This document shows, in pieces, positions 22,996-30,255 of a DNA stretch of 32,678 nucleotides. Below the pieces are notes generated by a model. The model did no database searches, had not been told where the DNA came from, and was given only the letters and a program-made list of their open reading frames with translations. The DNA lies in NCBI GenBank assembly GCA_030830685.1, contig JAURMM010000064.1:1-32678 (forward strand), written 5' to 3'. Source of the stretch: Gammaproteobacteria bacterium. GTDB taxonomy: Bacteria > Pseudomonadota > Gammaproteobacteria > Ga0077536. Every line of letters starts with the position of its first letter. The stretch's first letter is position 1. The translations under genes were made by a program, and so were the position numbers.

Positions 22996-24144
22996 TCACT
23001 CGGCATCAGCAAGAATCACAGACGTCAACATCGGGATACCTACCGCCGGGGTTCTGGCCCGCCCGAATCCGGACTCCGACAGGAGTTCGATGAGGTGGTC
23101 ACGGGTTCGCGCGCGCCCCTGTCCCATCGCAAGGAGGTAGAAGGACAGATAGGCATCGCTCAGCCGCCCTGCGGCGCCCGCGCCGGACATCGGTTCAGCA
23201 ATCAGAAGCGTGGTGCCGGGCTGCAGTTGCCTGCGGATGTTACGCAGCAGGGTGCAGACCTCCTGGTCATCGTGATCATGAAGCACCCGCACCAAGCTCA
23301 CGATGTCCGCGCCCCAGGGCAGTTCATCCCGGAAGAAATCACCGCCCAAGGCCGTAACACGCGCGGCCAGCCCGGTCTCGGCACAACGCAGAGAGGCGCG
23401 TTCAGCCACCCCAGGCAGATCGAACACCACACAACGCAGTTTCGGATTGGCGCGTGCAACTGCGGCGGCAAAAGCCCCTTCCCCACCACCTACGTCCAGC
23501 AAAAGCTTGTGCCGTGAGAAGTCGTAGGCACGCAGTACTTCCCCGGCAATCATCGGCTGCGACTCGGCCATCAATCGGGAGTATTCACCCACGGCCGATG
23601 ACGGCAGGCCGGCCGGACTTTCACTGCGGGCATACGCCCAGTAGGCTTTGAGTGCTGTGTTCTGCCGCGTGCCCTTGAGCAGTCCGATCGGATCCTGCAG
23701 GTCGTCGTAAAACAGATCATGGTGCGCAATCATCGTGAGGATTCCGAGATTGCCAACCAGTGAGGCACCCAAGGGTGCGAGACCGTACATCCCACCCTTG
23801 CGCCGCTCTATGAGCTCCAGGGCTTGCGCAGCATCTAGCAGCGTCCGGAGTGGCTCCGTCTGGAGTCCGGTCATGGATTCAAGGGTAGCCATCGAATGGG
23901 GTGATTCCCGCAGGTTCTCAAGCAACCGCAATTCCACGCAGACTTTCAGTACACGTGAGTACACAAAACCAGCGCACAGATCGAACAGCTTGGCCGCCTG
24001 ACGACGCGCCACCCAGCGCGTGAGAGGAAATCCTGAGGCCCATTGCTGGAAACCCGGGCTGGCGAGGAGTTCGTCGCGCCAGCAGCGCAGACGCTCGATC
24101 AAGGGCTCTGGCTTGCCAAGCTCGGCGCGTACTGCGTCCGGCAT
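22996..24144 (-). CDS. crtF: Hydroxyneurosporene/1-hydroxycarotenoid O-methyltransferase (CrtF)
   Basis: SAM-dependent methyltransferase that methylates the tertiary hydroxyl made by CrtC, giving 1-methoxy carotenoids. It has 382 residues. An N-terminal dimerisation/winged-helix part (residues about 40-150) is followed by the SAM motif HKLLLDVGGGEGAFAAAVA (about 213-231) and the downstream LVRVLHDHDD segment typical of this O-methyltransferase family. The ATG at 24144 is 7 bases after the crtE stop, so the two are one unit. Confidence 0.94.
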   Translation of the reverse strand: MPDAVRAELGKPEPLIERLRCWRDELLASPGFQQWASGFPLTRWVARRQAAKLFDLCAGFVYSRVLKVCVELRLLENLRESPHSMATLESMTGLQTEPLRTLLDAAQALELIERRKGGMYGLAPLGASLVGNLGILTMIAHHDLFYDDLQDPIGLLKGTRQNTALKAYWAYARSESPAGLPSSAVGEYSRLMAESQPMIAGEVLRAYDFSRHKLLLDVGGGEGAFAAAVARANPKLRCVVFDLPGVAERASLRCAETGLAARVTALGGDFFRDELPWGADIVSLVRVLHDHDDQEVCTLLRNIRRQLQPGTTLLIAEPMSGAGAAGRLSDAYLSFYLLAMGQGRARTRDHLIELLSESGFGRARTPAVGIPMLTSVILADAE

Positions 24145-24151
24145 TGCAGCG

Positions 24152-25024
24152 TCACGCGGCCTGGCGCGAGATTTCCTCAGGAATGAGGCGTTGTGACTCC
24201 AGGCGGATCAATTCCTGGAGGTTCCTGCCGCCGGGGCACGGGGGGATGGAGGCGAGCGCAGAATCCAGCAGATAGTCAAAGCGTTTCAACGCACCTTTAA
24301 GACCCAACGAACGAGCGCTGCTGGGGCGACCATGGGCGAGATCCTGACCGACGGGTTTTCCGGTTTCCTTCGAGCTGGCCGCCACATCGCGTATGTCATC
24401 CGCGACCTGATACGCCTCACCCAGTCTTGCCCCCAGCGCAGTCCATGATGCGGGTTCGGCGCCGGCCGCAATGGCCCCGGATTCAGTGGCGGCGCTGAAG
24501 AGTATGCCGGTCTTGGCGCGATGATATTCAGCAAGTGACGCGTTGGGCTCGCTCTCCCAGGCCTGACCGGCCACGATCCCGGATGGCATACCCGCCGCCC
24601 TGCACAAGGTGTGCATCAGCGCGGGTAGCTTGGCAGCATGCTCCCGACCCGAACCCAGCAAGGCCTGGTAGGCAAGCACGATGAGGGCGTCACCCGCGAG
24701 GACCGCAATTTCCTCGCCATAGGCCACATGCACCGAGGGCCTGCCACGGCGCAAGGCCGCGTCGTCAAAACACGGCAGGTCGTCATGGACCAGGGAGGCG
24801 CAATGGAAAAGCTCGATGGAGGCAGCTGCCGCCTCCGCGGCGCGCAGGTCCTCGGTAGCTCCGCAGGCCATGGCGACGGCCATGCACAGGCGCGGACGAA
24901 TGCGTGCGCCACCCGGGAAGACGGCGTGCCGTATGGCGGCGGCCAGCCTGGGTGGGTATTTGCCGCGCTCACCCTGGCCGATGACCGTGGTGATCGCATC
25001 TTCGATCCGGCGCATGACGTCCAT
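24152..25024 (-). CDS. crtE: Geranylgeranyl diphosphate synthase (CrtE)
   Basis: Isoprenyl diphosphate synthase that supplies C20 units for carotenoids and the bacteriochlorophyll tail. There are 290 residues from the ATG at 25024. The first Asp-rich motif is HDDLPCFDDAALRRG, the second QVADDIRDVA. The frame is open to a TTG at 25072, but that would place the start inside the PpsR box, and the ATG has a perfect GGAGG 5 bases before it. It is the first gene of the crtEF-bchCXYZ-puf superoperon and divergent from crtD. Confidence 0.95.
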   Translation of the reverse strand: MDVMRRIEDAITTVIGQGERGKYPPRLAAAIRHAVFPGGARIRPRLCMAVAMACGATEDLRAAEAAAASIELFHCASLVHDDLPCFDDAALRRGRPSVHVAYGEEIAVLAGDALIVLAYQALLGSGREHAAKLPALMHTLCRAAGMPSGIVAGQAWESEPNASLAEYHRAKTGILFSAATESGAIAAGAEPASWTALGARLGEAYQVADDIRDVAASSKETGKPVGQDLAHGRPSSARSLGLKGALKRFDYLLDSALASIPPCPGGRNLQELIRLESQRLIPEEISRQAA

Positions 25025-25029
25025 TCTGG

Positions 25030-25034
25030 CCTCC
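25030..25034 (-). promoter_or_regulatory. Ribosome-binding site that fixes the crtE start
   Basis: GGAGG on the minus strand, 5 bases before the ATG at 25024. It supports this start over the in-frame TTG at 25072. Confidence 0.8.
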
Positions 25035-25040
25035 GCGTTA

Positions 25041-25084
25041 TGTGCAAATTTTTTTACTTGTGCATGTGTCAATCAAAATAGACA
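25041..25084. promoter_or_regulatory. Divergent crtE/crtD control region with tandem PpsR boxes 8 bases apart
   Basis: Box 1 at 25067-25084 is a perfect TGTC-N10-GACA dyad. Box 2 at 25041-25058 is TGT-N12-ACT (5 of 6). The gap is 8 bases, as at bchC. On the minus strand TTGACA (25072-25067) forms the end of box 1 and could be the crtE -35; a clear -10 is not seen for either gene. The intergenic stretch is AT-rich compared with its surroundings. Confidence 0.7.
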
Positions 25085-25120
25085 CTTGGGGCATGACGGT
25101 CAACGGTTTCATGCAAGCAG

Positions 25121-26656
25121 ATGGCGCGCCCTGAACCGGAACTTCCGGTGGTCGTGATTGGTGCCGGGGTCGCCGGTCTCGCCTCGGCGATGCTGCTCGC
25201 CGCGCGTGGTCAGTCCGTGCAGGTGTACGAGGCCGCCGACACGCCCGGCGGCAAGATGCGGGAGGTTCGGGTGGGCCACTCACGCGTGGATGCCGGCCCC
25301 ACCGTGCTCACCATGCGTTGGGTCTTCGAAGAACTGTTCGCGGACGCCGGCGACACGCTCGGGAACCATCTCGAGCTCCAGCCCCTGGAGATCCTTGCCC
25401 GCCACAGCTGGGCAGATGGTTCTCGACTGGACCTGCATGCCGATCATCACCGGTCGGTGGAGGCCATCGCGGCACTTGCCGGAGCGGCTCAGGCCAGACG
25501 CTATGAACAGTTCTGTATCAGATCCCGCAGGGCATTTGAGGTGCTGGAGCCTACCTTCCTGCGCCAGGCCAGACCCGGGCTGCGCCATTTCCTGCATCCA
25601 CGGACCCTGCAGAAGCTGCCATACCTGTGGCGCAGTGCACCGTTCTCCAGCCTGTGGCAGGCGCTAGCCGAACATTTTCCTGATCCCCGTCTGCAGCAGC
25701 TCTTCGGGCGCTATGCAACTTACTGTGGCTCATCCCCCTTCCTGGCGCCCGCCACACTGATGCTGATAGCGCATGTCGAGCAGCAAGGTGTATGGACCGT
25801 GAAGGGCGGCATGCATCAACTTGCACGCGCGATGGAAGCGCAGGCCCGCCGCCTGGGCGTTGAGTTCCGTTACGGACAGGCCGTCGTTGACGTCCTGATG
25901 AAACATGGCCGCGCAAGCGGTGTGCGGCTTGCCAATGGTCTTGAGGTTCAGGCCGCTGCCGTCATCGTGAATGCGGATCCGGGCGCGCTGGCCGAGGGCA
26001 AACTCGGTCCTGTGATGGCCCGACGGATGAAAGGTGTGGATGTATCCCGCCGCTCGCTGTCGGCTGTGACGTGGTGCCTTGAAACCCGCGCTGAAGGCTT
26101 CCCCTTGTCCCGTCACAACGTGTTCTTCTCGCAGGACTACATCAGGGAATTTTCGGAACTGCAGCAAAAGCGTTGCCTGCCCGCCGATCCCACGATCTAC
26201 CTCTGCGCACAGGACCGGGGCGATGACGGCGCCCCTGGGAATCCTGCGCCCGAGCGTCTCTTCGTGCTGGTGAACGCGCCTTCCGGAGGCACGACCGATT
26301 GGCCCTTGGACGATGCCATAGCCAGCTGTGAAACAAGGACGTTTGACACTCTTGCAAAGCACGGATTGAGGATTGAGGCCGCAGCGGGCACCTGCATCCG
26401 AACGACTCCGGCTGATTTTGCGCAGCTTTTCCCCGGTACCGGGGGTGCGCTGTATGGACAGGCCACCCATGGATGGCGAGCGTCCTTCACTCGACCCGGT
26501 GCACGTACAGGTGTGGCGGGGCTTTTTCTCGCCGGGGGCGGCGTACACCCGGGCGCGGGCGTCCCGATGGCCGTGATGTCCGGACGCTTTGCTGCCCGCA
26601 GTGCGCTTGACGAACTCTCCCGGGCAGGCCGCCTGCGACGGGGAAAATCCCTGTGA
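25121..26656 (+). CDS. crtD: 1-hydroxycarotenoid 3,4-desaturase (CrtD)
   Basis: FAD-dependent desaturase of the CrtI family that adds the C-3,4 double bond to hydroxy/methoxy carotenoids in the spheroidene or spirilloxanthin routes. It has 511 residues. It shows the N-terminal dinucleotide fold (VVVIGAGVAGLASAMLLAARG, residues 10-30), DAGPTVLTMRWVFEELF typical of CrtD, and the C-terminal FLAGGGVHPGAGVPMAVMSGR. The ATG at 25121 has only a weak ribosome-binding site. The stop overlaps the GTG start of crtC by 4 bases (GTGA). Distinguished from CrtI here by these motifs and by pairing with crtC. Confidence 0.93.
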   Translation: MARPEPELPVVVIGAGVAGLASAMLLAARGQSVQVYEAADTPGGKMREVRVGHSRVDAGPTVLTMRWVFEELFADAGDTLGNHLELQPLEILARHSWADGSRLDLHADHHRSVEAIAALAGAAQARRYEQFCIRSRRAFEVLEPTFLRQARPGLRHFLHPRTLQKLPYLWRSAPFSSLWQALAEHFPDPRLQQLFGRYATYCGSSPFLAPATLMLIAHVEQQGVWTVKGGMHQLARAMEAQARRLGVEFRYGQAVVDVLMKHGRASGVRLANGLEVQAAAVIVNADPGALAEGKLGPVMARRMKGVDVSRRSLSAVTWCLETRAEGFPLSRHNVFFSQDYIREFSELQQKRCLPADPTIYLCAQDRGDDGAPGNPAPERLFVLVNAPSGGTTDWPLDDAIASCETRTFDTLAKHGLRIEAAAGTCIRTTPADFAQLFPGTGGALYGQATHGWRASFTRPGARTGVAGLFLAGGGVHPGAGVPMAVMSGRFAARSALDELSRAGRLRRGKSL

Positions 26657-27630
26657 TTCAAGCTGCAGCCCCCCTCACGCCTGCATCGGCTCCGCAGAAA
26701 GGGCCGGACTTCGTCCACACCCCGCCGCAAGGTGGATATGTGTGGTGGTACCTGGATGCCTTTTCCGATGACGGTGATCTCGGTCTGACCGTGATTGCCT
26801 TCATCGGCAGTGTCTTCTCCCCGTATTACGCCCACACTCGCCGCAAGGGCCGAGGAGATCCGCGAGCGCACGTCGCACTGAACGTAGCTTTGTATGGAAA
26901 GCCGGGCGCCCGCTGGAGCATGACCGAGCGGGGAGCACAGGCGCTGGAGCAGGATAAAGAGCGCCTTGTCATTGGCCCCAGCGCCCTGCACTGGCGCAAC
27001 GACGCCCTAGAAATCGACATCGACGAAATCTGCATGCCGATTCCGCGCCGTATCCGGGGCAGGATCCGGCTGCATCCGGAACAGATGCCGGGTATCCGCT
27101 ACGCACTGGACGATGCCGCGGCACATTGGTGGCAACCCATCGCACCGCGTGCGCGGGTGGAGGTCGATCTTGAAAATCCGCATCTGCGCTGGAGTGGCAC
27201 GGGATACATGGACTCAAACACCGGCGAGATTCCGCTGGAACACTCGTTCAGCGATTGGGACTGGTCGCGTGCCGCCGCCAGCGGTGGTGATTCCCTGGTC
27301 GTGTATCAGGTGCGACAAGTCGACGGCGGAACTCGCAATCTTGCCCTTCACTTCAGGCGTGACGGCGCGGTGGAAGCCTTTGATGCGCCCCCACCCCGGC
27401 CATTGCCTGGAGCACTCTGGGGCATCGGCGGGGCGAGTTGCCTTGACCATGAGCAACCGGTGCGGGTGGTTTCGCGCCTGGAAGACACGCCCTTCTATTC
27501 ACGAACGCGTCTCAGCGGTGTACTCGCAGGCAGGCCCGTCGAAGTGATGCATGAGAGTTTGTCACTGGAGCGCTTCAGGCAGCGCTGGGTGCAAATGCTT
27601 CTGCCGTTCAGGATGCCCCGACGACCCTGA
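26653..27630 (+). CDS. crtC: Carotenoid 1,2-hydratase (CrtC)
   Basis: Adds water to the 1,2 double bond of neurosporene, lycopene or derivatives, the step before CrtD and CrtF. It has 325 residues. It shows PPQGGYVWWYLDAFSDDGDLGLTVIAFIGSVFSPYYA near residues 25-61 and the GTGYMDSNTGEIPLE and FSDWDWSRA segments typical of the family. The start is a GTG at 26653 inside the crtD stop, since no ATG occurs in the N-terminal part. The 3' end runs 23 bases into the 3' end of convergent crtB. Confidence 0.94.
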   Translation: MIQAAAPLTPASAPQKGPDFVHTPPQGGYVWWYLDAFSDDGDLGLTVIAFIGSVFSPYYAHTRRKGRGDPRAHVALNVALYGKPGARWSMTERGAQALEQDKERLVIGPSALHWRNDALEIDIDEICMPIPRRIRGRIRLHPEQMPGIRYALDDAAAHWWQPIAPRARVEVDLENPHLRWSGTGYMDSNTGEIPLEHSFSDWDWSRAAASGGDSLVVYQVRQVDGGTRNLALHFRRDGAVEAFDAPPPRPLPGALWGIGGASCLDHEQPVRVVSRLEDTPFYSRTRLSGVLAGRPVEVMHESLSLERFRQRWVQMLLPFRMPRRP

Positions 27631-28687
27631 TCGAGTTGGCCTCACGTTCCTGGCGTTCGAGTCGGTCAAAGATTGCGACAAGCCGTTCGACACGCGCATC
27701 GAGATTCCACCAAGGCGTCACTGCAGGCGGCGCGGTGCCAAGGGTATCTGCGGCAGAGCCGGCCACGGCACGCACCAGAAACATGGCCTCCGGAACCGTT
27801 GGGGAGTGATCGCGGGACGGCAGGAGCGGGGTTGCCGCGAGTGCACGGGTGACATACCAAAGCTTGCGCAGGCGGGACACCCTGGCCCTGACACTGACTG
27901 AATCGAAGCCGTTGCGCGCCACCTGATGCCCGATCCCGTCATAGAGAAAGCGCGCCGCATACATCGCAGGCCTGCACGCGAGCGGCAGCCCGGCGATGCC
28001 ATCCTCCGCCTTGCGGTAGAGGGTGTCTGCGGCCTCAAGCACTCGCGCAACTACCCGGGCGATACCCGGATTGAATTCCGGCGCAGCCAGCCACGCACGC
28101 TCATCGATGCCCTCTGCTGCAAGCCACGCCTGAGGTAGATACAGACGACCTGCCCTGGCATCTTCCCCCACGTCGCGCGCGATATTGGTGAGCTGCATGG
28201 CGACGCCGAGATCGCTTGCCCTTGCCAGCAACCTCGGCTCGTCCACACCCATGACCCGCGCCATCATCACGCCAACCGTGCCAGCCACACGTGCGGCATA
28301 TGCGAGCAGCGCCGGAAAATCCGGGTACCGGCGATTCTCGGCATCCCACGCAAACCCTTCCAACAGCGCGGCAGGAATTTCATGCGGGATGGCATACCGC
28401 CGGACCACGGCTGCAAACGCCCGGTCACTCGCGATATCGAAAGGCTCGCCGGCGTGCAGGCAGCGCAGTCGCTTCTGCAGGGTCTCCAGCGCGCGCAGGG
28501 GTTCTGCAGTCTGGTCTATCGCATCATCCGCCTCACGACAAAAGCCATAGAGTGCGGTGGCGCCTTCGCGCAGGTGGGTTGGGAGAAGATGGGATGCGGC
28601 ATGAAACGAACGCGAGCCGTGGCGCAACAGCTCGCGACACGCAGCGAGATCGGACTCTGCAGGAAAATCAGGCAGTGAGACGGACAT
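27608..28687 (-). CDS. crtB: Phytoene synthase (CrtB)
   Basis: Condenses two geranylgeranyl diphosphates to phytoene. It has 359 residues. The two Asp-rich substrate motifs are READDAIDQ (about residues 51-59) and the DVGEDARAGRLYLP segment (about 171-184), with SFHAASHLLP near residue 27 as in the family. The ATG at 28687 lies inside the last codons of crtI (20-base overlap), which suggests coupled translation. The 3' end overlaps crtC tail to tail by 23 bases. Confidence 0.95.
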   Translation of the reverse strand: MSVSLPDFPAESDLAACRELLRHGSRSFHAASHLLPTHLREGATALYGFCREADDAIDQTAEPLRALETLQKRLRCLHAGEPFDIASDRAFAAVVRRYAIPHEIPAALLEGFAWDAENRRYPDFPALLAYAARVAGTVGVMMARVMGVDEPRLLARASDLGVAMQLTNIARDVGEDARAGRLYLPQAWLAAEGIDERAWLAAPEFNPGIARVVARVLEAADTLYRKAEDGIAGLPLACRPAMYAARFLYDGIGHQVARNGFDSVSVRARVSRLRKLWYVTRALAATPLLPSRDHSPTVPEAMFLVRAVAGSAADTLGTAPPAVTPWWNLDARVERLVAIFDRLERQEREANSIRVVGAS

Positions 28688-30194
28688 CGGGGACCACGCT
28701 GTCGAGTATTCGCGCCGAGGACAATACCCCCGGCAAACCGGCGCCCGGATGGGTTCCGGCGCCCACGAGATAGAGGTTCTTCACGTCTTCGCTGCGATTG
28801 TGTGGCCGGAACCAGGCACTCTGGGTGAAGCGGGGTTCAAGACCGAAACCTGCGCCGCGGAAGGATAGAAACTGATTCTCGAAATCCGGGGGCGTCGTGA
28901 TCCAGGAAGTTGCCAGCCTGTCCTCGAGTCCCGGCAGCACCGTCGCTGAAAGTTCGCGCGCAATCCTTGCCCGATAGGTCTCCCGCAAGTCACTCCAGTC
29001 GATACCGCTTTCGGTATTGGGCACCGGCGAAAGGACATAAAAGGTGTCGCAACCCGGAGGTGCCAGGGACGGGTCGGTTGCAGTCGGGCGGTGCAGATAC
29101 AGACTGAAATCGTCCGCCAGAATCTTGCGGTCAAAGATGTCTTCCAGCAGTTCGCGATAACGCGGCCCCAACAACAGCATGTGGTGAGGGACATCCTCAT
29201 AGCGACCCCGGGTACCGAAGTACCACACGAAAAGCCCCATGGAATAATGCGAGCGCTCTATTTTTTTGTCCGTCCAGCGGCGCCGCGCGTGGGCAGGTAC
29301 CAGGTGCCGGTATGTCCAGGCAGAGTCTGCATTGGATACGACGATATCGGCGTGAATCTCTTCGCCGGAAGCCAGGCGCACGCCAGTGGCCCGTCCTCCA
29401 TCGACAAGGATTGTCGCGACATCGGCGCCGGTCCGAAGCGTGTTTCCTTGCCCCTCGATGAGCTTGGCCATCCCGTTGACCAGACTGCCGGTGCCTCCCA
29501 TCGCGAAATGCACACCCCAAGCGCGTTCAAGATGCGCGATCAGTGCGTAAACGGCCGTGACCGAGAACGGATTCCCCCCCACCAGCAACGGGTGATAGCT
29601 CAGGATCGTGCGCAGCCGCGGATCGCGGACGTGCTTTGCCACCAGGCCATGCACGGTTCGATAGCTTTGCAGGCGGATCAGCTCCGGCACTGCACGCAGC
29701 ATGGTGGCCCAGTTGTCGAACGGAACATGGCCGAGTTTTTCGAAGCCGGTACGGTAGATCGCTTCGCTCAACTGCATGAAGCGTTCGTAGCCGGCAACAT
29801 CGTCCGGCGCCAAACGTGCGACTTCATCGCGCATGGCCGCCGGGTCGCCGCTGTAGTTGAAGGTTTCTCCGCTGTCGAAACGAATGCGGTAGAAGGGATC
29901 GAGCGCACGCAGTTCGACGTCGTCCTCAAAGCGTCGACCGCACAGTTGCCAAAGTTCCTTGAAGAGGAACGGTGCGGTGATGATCGTGGGGCCGCTGTCG
30001 AAGGTGAATCCGTCCTGCTTGCGCACCCAGGCCCGCCCTCCCGGCACTGCACAGCGCTCCAGCACCGTCACGCGATAGCCGCGTGCACCGAGTCGAATCG
30101 CGGCTGCGAGTCCACCAAAGCCACTGCCAATCACCACAGCGTGCGCCGTGTGGCCAGGCTGACCCGGGGGCGATGAGGTGAGAGATGTCAACAT
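28668..30194 (-). CDS. crtI: Phytoene desaturase (CrtI)
   Basis: FAD-dependent desaturase converting phytoene to neurosporene or lycopene; the number of steps cannot be told from sequence. There are 508 residues from the ATG at 30194. It shows VVIGSGFGGLAAAIRLGARGY near residues 21-41, DSGPTIITAPFLFKELW, and the C-terminal LYLVGAGTHPGAGLPGVLSSAR. The frame is open up to 30344, but that part runs into bchD and contains the dyad at 30202-30225. No clear ribosome-binding site is seen before the ATG. It is followed by crtB with a 20-base overlap and preceded by bchD after 61 bases. Confidence 0.94.
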   Translation of the reverse strand: MLTSLTSSPPGQPGHTAHAVVIGSGFGGLAAAIRLGARGYRVTVLERCAVPGGRAWVRKQDGFTFDSGPTIITAPFLFKELWQLCGRRFEDDVELRALDPFYRIRFDSGETFNYSGDPAAMRDEVARLAPDDVAGYERFMQLSEAIYRTGFEKLGHVPFDNWATMLRAVPELIRLQSYRTVHGLVAKHVRDPRLRTILSYHPLLVGGNPFSVTAVYALIAHLERAWGVHFAMGGTGSLVNGMAKLIEGQGNTLRTGADVATILVDGGRATGVRLASGEEIHADIVVSNADSAWTYRHLVPAHARRRWTDKKIERSHYSMGLFVWYFGTRGRYEDVPHHMLLLGPRYRELLEDIFDRKILADDFSLYLHRPTATDPSLAPPGCDTFYVLSPVPNTESGIDWSDLRETYRARIARELSATVLPGLEDRLATSWITTPPDFENQFLSFRGAGFGLEPRFTQSAWFRPHNRSEDVKNLYLVGAGTHPGAGLPGVLSSARILDSVVPDVRLTA

Positions 30195-30201
30195 TGCTGG
30201 A

Positions 30202-30225
30202 CACTGTAACATTTTTTTTACAGTG
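30202..30225. promoter_or_regulatory. PpsR-type dyad just upstream of crtI
   Basis: A perfect TGT-N12-ACA lies at 30205-30222 inside a longer inverted repeat, CACTGTAA at 30202-30209 and TTACAGTG at 30218-30225. The centre is only about 20 bases before the crtI ATG, too close for a usual -35 position. The run of T/A in the loop makes the mRNA side poly-A, so a rho-independent terminator on the minus strand is unlikely. Confidence 0.6.
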
Positions 30226-30255
30226 GGCCAGCCGGTCCGGTGGCGGATCTCTAAG

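Noticed and set aside
29091-30176. 361-codon open frame on the plus strand
   Set aside because: Antisense to crtI; no recognisable domain.
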